Source: Phycomyces blakesleeanus NRRL 1555(-)
Lineage: Eukaryota > Mucoromycota > Mucoromycetes > Mucorales > Phycomycetaceae
Assembly (NCBI RefSeq): GCF_001638985.1
Contig: NW_017265163.1
Coordinates: 62,001-126,000 of the forward strand
Direction of reading: 5' to 3'
Length of the DNA: 64,000 nucleotides
The notes below the pieces were generated by a model. It had not been told where the DNA came from, made no database searches, and was given only the letters and a program-made list of their open reading frames with translations. The translations under genes and the position numbers were made by a program. Shown here piece by piece: positions 45,070 to 58,300 of this stretch. Within the stretch, counting starts at the first letter, position 1. Every line of letters begins with the position of its first letter.

Positions 45070-47185
45070 AATGTCTCACACTTATTGCAGAAATTTTCCA
45101 GATACTTATGAGCTGTTGCAATATCACTTTCACATATATTTAGCATGACCAGGATTCAACATGCCTTGACAAAAAGCATCCAATTCCTAAACTTGTTCAG
45201 TAACAAAACATCTTTAAACACAACAGGAGAGTATACAAGACACCAAGACTTCCACTCATCAGCTTTCATATTGGGAGACCCCTTTGCAATCTTTGTTCCA
45301 AGTGACATGTAATCAGACGGCAAAACTATCTTCTCAACTGCCTTTTGTATGGCAACAAGTTTTTTATTGTCAATTATCTCATCTGCAACCCATCTCTCCA
45401 TAATTCTCTTGGCAGTGCCTAAGAAAAGATTGTGCATTGGATCGATGATTGTGTAGTGGACACCATCAAAGTACTGAAGACAATGCAGTTCAGACCAGTG
45501 AACATCATTTGCAACTTTGAGACAATGTCTCTCAGCATGCGTGGTTGCATTTCTCTAGATCTCTGCATTCTTACAACTGTTATTCTTAGTGCGAAGGAGC
45601 CACTTTGAGAAATCAAATCCAGAATAATCAACAGAACTCGTTCCAGCCAACATCAAAAATTGACACTTACACTTGTGGCATGCCTTTGTACTAGTATGAG
45701 ATATGAATCCACATACTTTCTTTGCAGCAGGTATATCACAGGCAATTATGAGAAGGGCTGCTCAGATAGTAGTATCATTTGGACATTGATGAGTTTTGAT
45801 CTTAATATCTGTATACAACTCTGTCAACTCATTGACCAAAGGCTTCAAATAGTTATTGATATCAGATGTGCTCGCTTCCTTGGGCCCTGACATCAATCCA
45901 ACTAGGATCACATTTTCTTTTTTAAACCAAATGTTGCACAGAAGGTTGTTGATAGCAAGGTATATGGCTCCACATGAGTGTGTCACTCCGTCAAACAGCT
46001 GAAACCAGTTGATATTCAGTGTGAACATGATAGAGCATTCACCATATACAAAAGGGATCTCACAAACATTCAACATACTTTTCCACATTTTGCCATCGTA
46101 TACATCAAACATCATTCCATCTATCTTGGGGCCATGGTTCCAGAAATCGATGTTGTTTTCAAAATCAGAGTGACAGAAAAATACTTTCAAAGATAATATG
46201 ACTGAATGGTAAATATATGTCTTTTTCGGAATTCTTGACTTGGATCCAGCTTTGAACAACGTTGTGGAACACAGAGAGCTACCACCAAACTTAGGCGATA
46301 TACAACATAATGAAATGGATTCATCATTATCATAAATTGTATGGCATTCACCACATGCAGTATACTTATTGATTTCTTTTGTTAAACCACCAAATCCAGC
46401 CAGTTACTTTAGTCTAGAAACACTCAATGGAAGACGGAATGAATCATTAAACAATTCTAACATCTTGTTGACAATCGGAATCAATATCACCGCGCCTTCA
46501 TCAACGACATACAATGAGACAAATAAGATAATAGCAACCACAATAAAATGGTGGACAAAACCTAATTCGGAAACACACTCAAAAGAAAAATCTATAATAA
46601 AAAAAGGGGGAATTTATTAGTATTTTTTTTAACTTCTAAGATGCCCATATTCTTTACAACACTGTATGCATCTTCATCGTCACTCATTTCACCATCAGTT
46701 TCATATTCTTTATTGTCAAAATCGTTTCTTCCAGTGTATTCATCACCTTCAATACCAAACACAGCATCAGACTCAGAAAGAGGTAGGTCCCTGGTCAGAG
46801 TGGGTGTTTCTACTTCTTCATTGTCATTCAATTCTGCCAAAATATTAATATTAGGCCAAAATAGTAAGAAAACAAAAAAAAATAGTTTTCTTTACCAAAG
46901 ATAGAATCCATAGTATCTTTATTGCTCTTGACCTCAAATGTCTTTTCGATTATCTCGTTCTCTATAGTTAAATAAATTTATTCTATTAATTTTTGCTATA
47001 CTGAAATAAATAAAAATATAATTATATTGCATACGGATATTGTTCTACATAAGCTCTATAATTTTCTTGGCTTGTTCATAATGCTTTAATGTCTGGACAG
47101 ATATAGTGTTATATCCTCTATATCGAGCTCTGCATACTGAGCAGTAGCATTTGTATTTGTTGTCTGCATTGTGGTTGGGAGCCAT
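45070..47185 (-). pseudogene. Tnp2-type transposase of E4, 5' half
   Basis: The start at 47185 gives MAPNHNADNKYKCYCSVCRA, the same short Cys exon as the E5 copy (ECKCSVCKTRF). An acidic exon at about 46640-46835 reads DLPLSESDAVFGIEGDEYTG, near-identical to the E5 copy (LPLSESDAVFGYENEEF). Later pieces are FDVYDGKMWKSML, MHNLFLGTAKRIMERWVADE and NKFRNWMLFVKAC. Many stops and frameshifts occur. Homology runs to NKCETL at 45070, where the Harbinger TIR begins. Confidence 0.8.
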
Positions 47186-47428
47186 TTTTAAATATCTATA
47201 TATATGTGTTTGACAATAAAGAAGAGGAATGTAAAGCAGTTTATTCTATGATTTATTTAGGTTTCGTGTATTTTCAAATGATACACAAGTTTCTCCAGTC
47301 AATTATATTGCATAAACTTGTTTTTGAATACTTTATTCACAAAAACTGACTGAGATAGAATTTTATACTATTCTTTCACACATAATTAGTTTAATTTCCC
47401 TGTGTGAAAGAGGATTATTTTTGTAGTA

Positions 47429-47841
47429 GCTAAACAGAACTATTTTTTATTATGGGCAGTCAATAAAGTTGTTTTATTATTATTATTATTACTTTCATTT
47501 AATAAAACATGTATTAAACTAAAGATTCAATTTAATTTAATTCAATTCGATACTGTATAATAAAAACCAAATTATTTTATTAAAGCTGCAAGGAAAAACA
47601 AGCAATTATATTAGAACTGAAAGCAATAGAACAAAAGAAAGAATGTAATAGTGAAAAGAAAGAATACTTGATTTCTTTTTAAAAATAGTAATATTGCCTG
47701 TTTTGGCTTTTTACATAGTAAAAAATGGTAACAGTGTCTGTTTTGATCTTATATAGAGTCATAACTGCCATTTTTTACTTAATATAAAACAGTAGTTATG
47801 TTATCAAAGTGGTAATATGCTACCATTTTCTTTGCCGTAGC
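47429..47841 (-). mobile_element. CACTA end of the E3 family
   Basis: Read on the minus strand from 47841, this stretch follows the left end of E3 for about 400 bases (TACGGC, GAAAATGGTA, ACCACTTTGATAACATAACT, and later TACATTCTTTCTTTTGTTCT and TTCTGTTTAGCTACT). The terminus itself is worn (CTGCTACGGC). To the right, repeat R5 resumes at the point matching 2885. It may be the true right end of E4, or a separate element that E4 entered: a CACTA-like TACTACAAAAATAATCC faces inward at 47428, about 240 bases from the E4 transposase start. Confidence 0.6.
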
Positions 47842-49925
47842 AGTATGTTAACAAGGAAAAAGAAAAACTATTATGTAGGGAAAGAACAAGAAACAGAAAC
47901 AATATTTTTCTGTACACAAAAAATTCTTCTCTTACTACAAATGGCATGGCACCACATCAAAAAACCGTCAATGTCAGACTCTCATAACTGAGACATCACA
48001 TCACAGCAAACTGCCAGAAAAACCCACCAAGCAGACTAATCTTCCAGTGCTAGATACCATGACATGGCTAAATGCCAGACTTAGTTATCACACATGTGAA
48101 ACAATGATACATGTGTTGCTTGTTTTTGTAGTAAATGTTGACAAGTAATAAGTTATCACTGTTTTCAAGGGTTTTTAATAAGTTTAAAAGTATGAAGAAA
48201 TATTTTTTTACACAAGAGAGAAAAATACAAATTCAAAAGAGAATATAAAATTAAAGATAATGAAAGAAATAAAAGAAATAAGGGAAAAACAGTACTATTA
48301 ATCAATCTCAATAGACTTTACTAAATATACTTAGATAATTAAACAAGTAAAATATCAATAGTATTAAATATTAAGAGAACTTGTTGTCAGAAAATAAGAC
48401 AAAATAAAATTAATATTTATTAAATACAATTATTGCAATATTTATACAAATTTTAAATAGTTTTGCAATTGATCTATTAAATAATTAAATGAATAAAATA
48501 TTGAAAAATGTAATAAAAAGTTGTGAAATTGAAAATCTACTAAGTATGATTTGTTCTTTAATATTGTTAAGTACAAATAAAATATTGAAAAATAATTATT
48601 AAGTCATAATCATGAAGATACTTATGCTTGTAAAAAAATGTTAATTTCAAGTTGATTCATTCAGTTAAATATAGCAAGAAAATAAGATAAGATGTATAAT
48701 TGAGTGAAGTTATCTTTGATAGAACGATGAGATTTTTCATTGTACTTATTGATGTTTTACTCTACAAATAGAAAAATACATTTTTATCCAGCCTCAGCAG
48801 CCATTGGAAAATGAAAAATATAATAAAATATAATTTTCTAGAATTACTAAGGACTCTGCAAGATCACTTTACTGCTGAATATTTGAAATTTGTTTAACTT
48901 AGACCATTTACACAATATTTCAAGGCAACAATATGACACATGATGTGTCTGTTTGTTGTGAATAGTAGCAGTATCACTTGGCAAATAAATGTAATATAAA
49001 TTACAAAATAAAAGAAGAAGAATACAAAAAGAATCAGAAAGATTTGTTAATTTAATAGCTAAGAATTGATGACAGACAGATAGAAAAAATAAGAAGAAGA
49101 TAAAAATGGGAATTGTGACAATGCCACAATTTGGGAAAGATAGAAAAGAGAAAATTGAAAAACAAAATAAATCAAGATTTACAGACAACACTCTAAAGAA
49201 CAAGAACACTGTATATAAACAAAGAATAATAATAATAATGAACAAAAGAAAATAAGATCAAGGATAAAATGATGATTTTATTAAATGAAAAAGTTGTTTC
49301 TTTTATAAAGAAAAATGTTTGCCTAAATAACTTTTTGAGAGAAAGAAAAGCCAAATAAAAGTTTTTACTATATGCAACTGGTTTTAATAGTAGAAATAAA
49401 ATAGATAAATATAATAAAAATATAGTAATTAAATAAAAGTAAAGTAAAAATATAGTGGGATGGAATAGAAGTAAAGTAATAATATAATATCAATGTAGTG
49501 AAATAAAATAAAAAATATAGTAATATTATAATAATGAAGTCTAATAAAAATATAATAAAAAATATTGTAAAGAGATATCAACAACAAAAAAGTATATAAA
49601 ATTAGGAGAAAGAAGTATAGTTTTTAGTGCATGACAAGTGTTTCTGAGATAACAATGTAGATAGATATTCTAATTTTTTAAGAGCAGGATATAAGCTGGG
49701 AAATTTGAGAATAAGGGATATCAGAAACAAGATTTCCCAAGAAACCTGGGGGACCACTCTTGTCTACCAAAGACATGTCATCTAGTTGACTCATCATTGA
49801 CACCAAGGCCCAAGATTCTGGTACCACCCGTCACAGCTAACTACTGAAATAAATCACCAAAGAGACTCACTGTTCAGTACCTTTTACCAGAAGCTGGCCA
49901 ACGCCACATTTTTCTACAATACACG
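47842..49925. repeat. Repeats R5, R2 and R3, second cluster
   Basis: Bases 47842-48105 match 2885-3152 (R5), 48106-48850 match 19613-20375 (R2), and 48850-49925 match 1175-2268 (R3). No coding content beyond short low-complexity ORFs. The purine-rich plus strand is the same as at the left edge of the window. Confidence 0.65.
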
Positions 49926-51279
49926 TAAAAGATTGTTGTAGCCGGCAAGTTGGGACTGAAACAAAAGAGGAGGCTCAAACCAATTGTTCTAAAAAAAAGG
50001 AAAGAGCAAATGAATCTCTTTTTGTAATTAATTTACTTTGATCTTCACTTAGATTCTCACATAGTAGAAACAATAATTCAATTAATATTCTTACAGAAGA
50101 GATATCATATGAAATAAGATCTTATGACAAACAATTCAAATAATTAGTATAAATATCAATAGCAATTATTCATAATAAAATCATCTTTTATCTATTATAT
50201 TATTTTATCTGTTTGATCATACTTCTTTAAATATACTTCTTTATTATTAAATATACTTCTTTGCCTGTTTTTATATTGTTTGGTCATTGTTTTATTACTT
50301 TTGCACAATCCAATAAGATTGTCGCATATGTTGTTTAATTGTATGTATCACTGCAAAAAACGTTCTATAATAATATGTAAAATATCTGTAATAGCAGACT
50401 TAAATATAATATAATAAGTCTATATGAATTCCATACATAATTGTAAAAAAACGGACTTCTGGATTTGTCAATGATAATATTTTATATACTATTAGATAAT
50501 GACTTACATTTAAAATTTGCATTTATGTAGAATTGAAATGCCATAATTCATTGGTATTTTGGTTATATATTTATCCATAGTTACAAACCCTACTCAAATA
50601 TACCTTTATATAGACCCGTTTTTTTTATATAATCACCTTTTAAAATGAAATAAACTCAGGTCCATGTTTATTAATAGTAAAAAACTTTGTTAAATAGGAT
50701 TCAAATAGAATTCAAATAGAATTCAAATAGAATTTTTAGAAGATTAAGGCTCACAATCGCTTTCAAAAAGCTTGCTGACATCATTAAAAGATGATGCTTT
50801 AGGAATAGAATATCATAGAAAAAATGATTTTTATTTATTTTTGAATGGTTGGAAAAACAATTTAATTATTTAATGTTTGCTACTAATACTTCTTTACATA
50901 TATATATTTAGATAGTAGCACTCATATACATGTTATAATTTTATTCATTGGATAAAATGAGAGATTTTGATAACATGATATATAGTATACTTTCTTACCT
51001 TATTGGTTTCATATACCCAATGCCTTTTTTCTGCTTTATACTTCTTTGACCAAAAATAATTTTGTCGCAGTTTTTTAGACTTTCTTAGTCTTTTTTTGTG
51101 AGAGCTATATGTTAAATATTTCAAATAAAAAAGAAATTATCATTAATATATATTGCTTCATAGATATAGTCGCGAAACAGAAAATTTGATTATTTTATAT
51201 TTCTGCTGTTTATTATATAATACACCCTTACACTTCACTTTACTCAATCTGCTAAATTCAATAAAAGCTTTTTAATTTA
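49926..51279. other. Non-coding stretch upstream of the Tc1-like gene
   Basis: No gene is seen. There is a three-unit 11-base tandem (AATTCAAATAG) at about 50699-50735. CACTGCAAAAAACG at 50349 looks like a CACTA or Tc1 terminus but has no partner. The last 100 bases before 51280 could hold the promoter of the Tc1-like gene. Confidence 0.5.
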
Positions 51280-51822
51280 ATGTCTAGACAACAAAGCAGT
51301 AGACCTCACAAGCCATTTGAAAGGCTTTCAGAAGTTGAAAAGGGAATCTTAATTGGACTTCATAAAGATGACATGAAGATTTTTGACATTGCAAAGAAAA
51401 AGGGAATATCAAAAACTACTGTCACATATATCATAAAAAAATACAACGAAACTGGATCTGCTACTAATAAGAAGCCAACAGAAAGACCTTCTAAATTAAC
51501 TGCTAGAGATAAAAGACATCTCTTCTTGGATTTCAAATGGGATTGCCATCAAAACTTGGTTGAGATGGCAGACTTGATTAAGAAAAAGGCTGAAAAAAAA
51601 GTCAGTAAAAAAACTATCAACCAAATGTTGCACAAGATGAATCTAGTCTACTGTGTAATCAAATCAAAGCCTCTTCTAACTAAAGAGTACATTGCCAAAC
51701 GTCGTGCTTGGTATAGAAAAATAAAAGATTGGAAAAAACAGTAGAATACTGTCATTTGGACAGACAAAGCAACCTTTACCCTTTTCAAGAAAAATGATTA
51801 TAGTTATGTATTGCAAGAACTA
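51280..51822 (+). pseudogene. Tc1/mariner-like transposase, N-terminal half
   Basis: The start at 51280 gives MSRQQSSRPHKPFERLSEVE. Residues 18-60 form a helix-turn-helix (FDIAKKKGISKTTVTYIIKK). A second DNA-binding part follows (ARDKRHLFLDFKWDCHQNL, then KKVSKKTINQMLHKMNL). After one TAG at 51742-51744 the frame continues WTDKATFTLF, which carries the first catalytic Asp. The gene is cut at 51822 by E5. The C-terminal half is at 58800. Confidence 0.88.
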
Positions 51823-52081
51823 CACTGCAAAAAAATGCCCGATTCCCATACGTGATAGGATGTAAAATTTGGTGGACAGAAAACCCAAATTTGTAGTGCA
51901 GGATTTTTTTTGTAGAATAAGCATTGCAATTTTTTTAAAACGATTCTATTGGTCATAGAGCACTGAGTAGCATAAAAAATACAATAATAAACTTAAATTG
52001 AATGAAATAAACTGTACCTGAATATATATTTATCTTCTTTACTGTTTAAAAAAATAATATTATTTTAATAATTATTAAGCA

Positions 52082-55000
52082 ATGGCACCAACCCGTAAAT
52101 CAAACAAAACAAAAGAATGCAAATGTTCTGTTTGCAAGACAAGATTTGGAGGATCAGATATAGTGTCTGTACAAACATTTAATTTTCATAAAAGAAGAGA
52201 CGATGCTGGAATAAATATCTTTCATAATAGATGTAGAGAATTTTCTTTTATGTTTTAATTATATTTATATTTATATTTTCGATTTAATAACATATGTAAT
52301 GTAGTGACTATTAAGAGATCATTCAAAACTACTGTAAGCTATGTTCCTGAAGTTATCAACAATGATAAACAAAACTCGGTAGCCATAGACAATGATTATG
52401 ATATGGATTATGACTTTGATGGTAAAAATATATATTTTTATTTTTATTTTTATTTGCTCTAACTTCTTTTATGGTTCCAGTAGAAATGAACACCAGTATA
52501 GAAGCCGACATGGAGACACAAGAGCCTATTCGAGTCTTACCTCTCTCAGAATCCGATGCTGTCTTTGGTTATGAGAATGAAGAGTTTAACTCTGACCTTG
52601 ATTCTGATGGTTGCGAAGACGATTCCAGTGAGAATGATATGCTTGATAGTGAAGGTTTGCATACTTTCATAATGGATATTGGGTTCTGCTGTATAAAATA
52701 ATAGAAATTAATTTTTTTTAAAAAAGACAACTTTCCTGAATTCAACTCAGAATTGAGTTTCATCCATCATTTTATCATACAGGTCCTTGCACTTTTTGTA
52801 TCCTTGTACATTGTCGATGAAGGCGCCATTCTTCTCATTGCCATCATGAACAAAATACTTGAGCTTTTCAGAGATCCATTCCGTCTCCCAGTTAGCATCC
52901 CTGGTCTCAAAAGCATGGCAGGATTCAATACCTTTACAGATGGTATAAAGAAATACGTTTCTTGTAGCAAATATCACAGCATATATGAGAACAATGAATC
53001 AAATCCCCGCTTCTGTATCTTTGATAAATTTGGGAATAACTCAATGTGCAGTAATAGTTTGTTCAAGTCAGGAAATCAGTCGTCTATTCCAAAAAGAACA
53101 TATGTGTATCACTCTGTTCAGAATTCGATCAAAGCTCTCTTTTCTTGGCCTGATTTTGAAACCCAAATCGACTCGTGGAACCATAGCCCGAAAGCGGAGA
53201 ATACTATGTTCGATGTGTACGATGGCTTGATGTGGAAGGATTTGAAAGACACCAATGGAATTCCCTTTGTTCATGGCAACCGCTCACTGATGTTGGCCTT
53301 AAACATTGACTGGTTCCAGCCATTCGACGGTGTGACATATTCGTGTGGTGCAATTTATCTGGCTGTAAACAATCTTCCTCAAAGTGTAAGATTCAAGAAA
53401 GAAAATGTCATTCTCGTTGGGTTAATGCCAGATCTGAAAGAAGCAAAAACATCCGAGATAAATTCATACCTCAGACCTCTGGTTGACAAATTAGAAAAGT
53501 TGTACAAGGGAGTCAGAGTCCAGACATATCAATGCCCAAATGGTACCACCATCCACACTGCTCTGTTTATGGTTGCCTGCGACATCCCTGCTGCCTGAAA
53601 AGTGTGTGGATTTATGTCCCATACCAGTACAAACGCATGCCACAAATGTAATCGCCAATTCTCCCAATTAGCTGGAACGAGCTCTGTCAATTGTTCTGGA
53701 TTTGATTTCTCAAAGTGGCTCCTTCGCACTAATAATGATAATTGTAAGGAAGCTGAGGTCTGGAGGAATGCAACCACTGAAGTTGAGAGACATCGTCTTG
53801 AAGTTGAAAATGGTGTTTGCTGGTCTGAACTGCATCGTCTCCAGTACTTTGACGTTGTCTGCTGCACGATTGTTGATCCAATGCACAATCTCTTCTTAGG
53901 CACAGCCAATAGGATGATAGAGAAATGGGTTGCAGATGGTCTAATTGACAATAAAAAACTCGTTGCCATGCTGAAAATCGTTGAAAACATGACATTGCCA
54001 CCTGATTACACCATGCTAAGATCAAAGATTTCAAAGGGATTTCCCTTTATGAAGGCAGATGAGTGTAAATTGTGGTGTCTGGTATACTCTCCAGTGGCTC
54101 TACAAGGCGTACTACCAAAGCAAAAGTTTGAGAATTAGATGTTTTTTATGAATCTCTGCCGTTTCCTTACCAAGCCAAATGTTTCCAAAGATGATGTACA
54201 GTCAGCACACATAGCACTTGAGAAGTTTGGTAAAGGTTGTGAAAGGCTGTATAGCAAGGATCTGTTATCTCCAAACATGCATCTCCATCTTCATCTTTGC
54301 GACACAATCAAGGACTTTGGGCCTGTTTATGAGTACTGGCTCTTTAGTTTCGAGCGATACAACAGCATCCTAAAGAATATCAATACTAACAGAAGGAGCG
54401 GCTTTGAAATGACATACATGAAAACATTTATTGAAGATACCCGTAAAGGCGATTTTGTTCGCAATTTCTTGAAGACATCTGGTCCATTCAATTTCTCCGG
54501 CATCTTCGATAAATTGGTAACTGGTTATAGTCCTGCTGATTCTACAACTAGCACCGCCTTGTACAATTGGTTCTCTCTACCAGACTTTCTTGATGCTGCC
54601 AAAAATCCGAACTTGTCAATTTGTGGTAACAAGCCTTTGCCGCCATCAGTGCTGCCCTTGCAAAAAAAAGCGTATGAGATGATGCCAAGACAGGAGTATG
54701 ATTGTTTGGTAGGATATTACCAAGCTATTTACAATGATCCCACCATCTCCAGTTGCAAAGACATGATTCAAGATACAGCTTTCGTCAATGACTGGATTGA
54801 AACGCTCAAATCCGTCAACCTCCTTGGCCAGACATTCAAGGAAAGTAGAGGTACAAATGGAAGAGGATCATATATACAAGCAATGTTCATAGAAGGTCGA
54901 AACGGAGCAAAGTATACATATGTCAGAGAGATTCAGTACCTATTTGTTCATTCATTTAGTCCACTCGTTTCTACTCCACATCACAGAACACCCCAAAGTA

Positions 55001-55224
55001 GCCAACATATATTTGCTTATGTAAAATGGTACAAGGCTTCCAAGGAGACAAGTAGAAAAATTGCAGGCATAGAAATATGGGATGTCGCGTTTTCTTTGCC
55101 TGACTTTCAAAGCATCTTGCCAGTGCACCGAATTCTCCTTCCTGTTGCAATTGTTGACCATACAACATTACGAAATATCAGCAAAAAACTTATTGTTCCT
55201 TTGCCTAGAAAACTTTACTTTTAA
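52082..55224 (+). pseudogene. Tnp2-type CACTA transposase of E5 (two nonsense codons)
   Basis: Exon 1 at 52082 (MAPTRKSNKTKECKCSVCKT) holds the Cys motif. Acidic exons lie at about 52300-52430 and 52483-52653. The long exon runs from about 52726 to 55224. Its motifs in order are FHHF/VDEGAILLI, GFNTFTDGIKKYVSCSKYHS, FDVYDGLMWKDL, NNLPQSVRFKKENVILVGLM, a Cys pair in NACHKCNRQF, DPMHNLFLGTANRMIEKW, PNMHLHLHLCD, FERYNSILKNIN, and a last segment LPVHRILLPVAIVD ending PLPRKLYF. Two stops, a TGA at 53596-53598 and a TAG at 54136-54138, stand where E1 has Arg (AARKTAG) and Trp (NWTLF). All three long pieces share one frame. The gene is otherwise intact. Confidence 0.88.
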
Positions 55225-55317
55225 AATATATAATTATCCCTTCTTTTCTTTCTAATAATATTATTCAATTTTTTTAATATGATAGTGAAAAACAAAAAGA
55301 GAGCAAATTGTTTGTTT

Positions 55318-57113
55318 TTATTGGTTTTGAATTGCCCAGACAGGAAGGATCGCGGTCAGGGGACCGGGGACAGGAGGGACCACAATGGTTTTTAGGTATC
55401 TGAGCATTCTTTGCTTTGATTGTGGTATTGCAATCTTCTTGTCATTCTCTGCTGCCAAGAAATCAATGAACTGAATAAGCCTATTCAGCTATGTATAATT
55501 AGTTAGTTTATTTCTGTACAGTCATCTTTTTATAGAAATATATTATAGTGTACACCTTTAAAAAAAATTACCTCAGCACTTCTCCAACTAGGATGAGCAA
55601 CCTGCAAAACCTGCACACGGATTATAGGAGTGACGTCCTCATCTTCCAATTCACCATCAGACATCACACTCTTCTCGAGGAGATGCAAGTATGCAATCTC
55701 ATCAGGGTTACCTGGCTTGTATCCCATCTCAGTGTCAATTGCTAGTGTGGTATTTCAGATACGAAACAATAGAAATACTTTGAGACTGTATATAAGTTGT
55801 CTTTATTCATAAATAAAAAGTGTCTCTTTTTATAAGAAAACACAATCTGCTCTTGTCATTACGTCTTAGTTTCTTAAGGCTTTCTTCCTTTACTATATTT
55901 GGTTATTAGAGTGTATTTACTGCTTAACTAGTGTCGGTGTTACAATTATGACATCAAGTCATAAATCGTACTTCTTTAGCTCTTAGCTATTCTTTTCTCT
56001 TTTATACTAGAGCTTTAGGACTTCCTACTAAATTAGCTCCATATCGATCTGACACAGTTTACCCGGCAGTATGATATAATTATCTTAACAATCTTTAAGA
56101 TATTATCTACAGTACTAACTGTAATAATTATTGGGCTGATTACTTAATCATTTATATATATTTTATACTGACAAGATGATAGCTACTACGCTATCCCAAT
56201 ATGAATATGTTCTTATATGTGATAAATCCAACATCCGAGTGTCTGGATCACCACAGCTAGCCAATTGTTAATGTAGATATCAACACGACACAAGTGAATC
56301 TAGATATATTTTAAAATAATTAGAACAGAATGCAAAATATTTAATTTCTTTTTTTTGTTTGTAATTTTACCTCAATGCAACAGCTGTTGATACAATTATT
56401 GCGCCTTTTGGAAGATGCTTGCTCAGGGGTTGCGTTGACAGCACGAAAACATGTCTTGTAATTGTTTTTTATTTTCTGCACTATCATATCCTCCCAGAAC
56501 CCAGCTGTGCGAGGCTGGGCAACGATATACTGTCGGAGGTAATTAATCACCTCAACATTGTCAGGATGGTCAATCCTCTCATCTGTGTTCCATTACCTGT
56601 GGCTTTCGTTTTCAGCAACAAGCTCAGGATCATCCGAACAGAAGTTTCTCACCCACATTCTTCCATTGATGAGATTCTATATGATTATTATTATTATTAT
56701 TTAGGTAGTGTGTTAAAGCATGAAGTCAGAAAAAATCATACCAGAACAATTGCACGCATTTCGCCTTTGGTGTGTCTATTTGTAGACACATTGGCAGCAG
56801 TTACTCCTTGAGTTACAGAAGATGCAACAAGAGTTTGCTGGGCAATGGCTTGGTTGTGAGCATCGACCAGAAAACGAATTCTAGTGTTGGCTTCGACAGT
56901 ACGATCGTACATCATGTTGATGGCTGCCATAATCTGCGTTAGGGACTCGACAGTTATTCCAGGAGCCTTTGCCCCACTTGGACCAGCTGCAAGTGGCAAT
57001 ACTCTTGGAGCAATCTCACGTTGCTCAATCCGGCCGGCAGCAACACAGCTAAGTGTTCCTCGGGCATTCTGTTTGCCTTTGCGTCCTGATTTTCTAGTGG
57101 CATTGGAAGGCAT
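55318..57113 (-). pseudogene. Second CACTA gene of E5, interrupted by a solo LTR
   Basis: The model is exons 57113-56742, 56676-56371, 56299-55572 (with the LTR removed) and 55488-55318. The start MPSNATRKSGRKGKQNARG is basic. The next part is Ala/Pro-rich, then helical (TVESLTQIMAAINMMYDRTV). Exon 2 has ERIDHPDNVEVINYL and AQPRTAGFWEDMIVQKIK. Exon 3 has YINNWLA / IDTEMGYKPGN on either side of the LTR and KSVMSDGELEDEDVTP. The end is LPVWAIQNQ. One TAA lies in exon 2 (SHR-stop-WN). The closest relative in the window is the E4 gene at 35140. No domain is recognised. A role as accessory DNA-binding protein is inferred from position. Confidence 0.75.
55746..56255 (-). repeat. Solo LTR, family LTR-B (chromodomain Ty3)
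   Basis: It is 510 bases, from TGTGGTATTTCAGATACG to GTGTCTGGATCACCACA, with TGTGGT/ACCACA inverted tips. It has a perfect 5-base target duplication, GCTAG, at 55741-55745 and 56256-56260. It matches the 3' LTR at 5620-6040. It sits inside a coding exon of the second CACTA gene, so it arrived after E5 was in place. Confidence 0.95.
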
Positions 57114-57599
57114 GCTACAGATATTTACATATTTTTTAAAAAATAAATAAATATAAATAAATAAAGCATATATAGAAGAATATTATGAAATATTATTTTA
57201 ATTATACAAACATACATGGTAAAGCACAGTAATAGTATGTGAGGTTTCTAATAAAATGTGAGGGAGGATATAATAATCTGGCAAATAGAAGTAGTATTTA
57301 TATGTCCTAATACTTCTTGGGTGTACAGCAGCAAAAGAAAAGAATATAGGGACACACATTTTAAATTATAATAGACCCTAATAAATTCTGAGAACAGAAT
57401 GAGCTTATTCACTACTCTTACAATTTGTTTTTTTATTTTTCTTTTTTTTTATTTTCTTTTTTTTTGTTCTCTCTCTTTCTCTTATACTGTTTACTTTTGC
57501 TTCTTTTTCTACACTATGGTAATTACTTAATATTTTCTTTTTATTTTATTTTACATGATTATTAACACTAAAAAACTTCTATTGTCTTTATTCTGTAGG

Positions 57600-58300
57600 G
57601 CTTCCTGCACGAGTTAACATAACACACTGGCTTACAAAGATGAATAAGAAAGCAAACAACTTTTATTGCGTGATGCTAATCATCAGCTTATTAATCTTTA
57701 TATGCAAAACGATGATGATGACAACCATAAAAAGCTAATGATGGAAATAAACATGGTAAGCTTTAATAGAATATTTTCTAATCACTTATATTAACGTTAT
57801 ACTTTCTTTATTATCATTTTGAATTTATTAGATTTTCTCTATCTCTCTTTTGCACGCACGCATTGAAAGGATGCCAAAGAATCACTTTTTCTGATAACCA
57901 AGACTTTATAATTATTATTCTCTCATACTAATCGTATTTTTTTTTCTTTCTATTAGGAATACTTTGAGTACACCAAAAATTATATAAATGCTATCTGTAG
58001 CAATATGATCCTCTATTTGCAAAGAATAAATCTGGTCTGTACACACATGTTTTGAAAATGACAAAATCGATTTTGGTCATCCCAAGATTCTGCCCCTTCC
58101 CTTAATATTCAAAGAGGTATTGCAGTATTCCCATTTATTTATCCCAAAAGGTAAGAGATATTATTAATGATCAAAGTAGAATTGCAGTACCCAAAATCAA
58201 GAACCCAAAACCAAGAATGCAAAACAAAGACCCAATGTCAAATGTCTGGATCAAATGCCCAGACCAAATGCCAACTATCCAAGGCCCATTATTAGAGAAC
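57600..58300 (+). other. Possible small exons in the E5 subterminal region
   Basis: Plus-strand frames give LLLRDANHQLINLYMQNDDD then NHKKLMMEINM up to a GTAAGC donor at 57757. After about 200 bases and a TATTAG acceptor, they give EYFEYTKNYINAICSNMILY. The reading is protein-like (helical, few rare residues) and splice signals are present, but there is a stop at its front. Downstream, 58190-58300 is an imperfect CCAAAA/AATGCC repeat. It could be a third element gene or a captured fragment. I cannot name it. Confidence 0.35.

Noticed and set aside
27096..47841. A single 20.7-kb element bounded by the long matching ends at 27096 and 47841
   Set aside because: The flanks do not share a duplication (AAA against TAT), while 27096 and 34649 have matching TIRs and AAA on both sides. 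Two related elements fit better, though this is not fully settled.
50349..50375. CACTGCAAAAAACGTTC as another CACTA terminus
   Set aside because: No matching inverted end was found, and the neighbouring Tc1-like gene offers no sign of an element of that size. Recorded only as a possibility.
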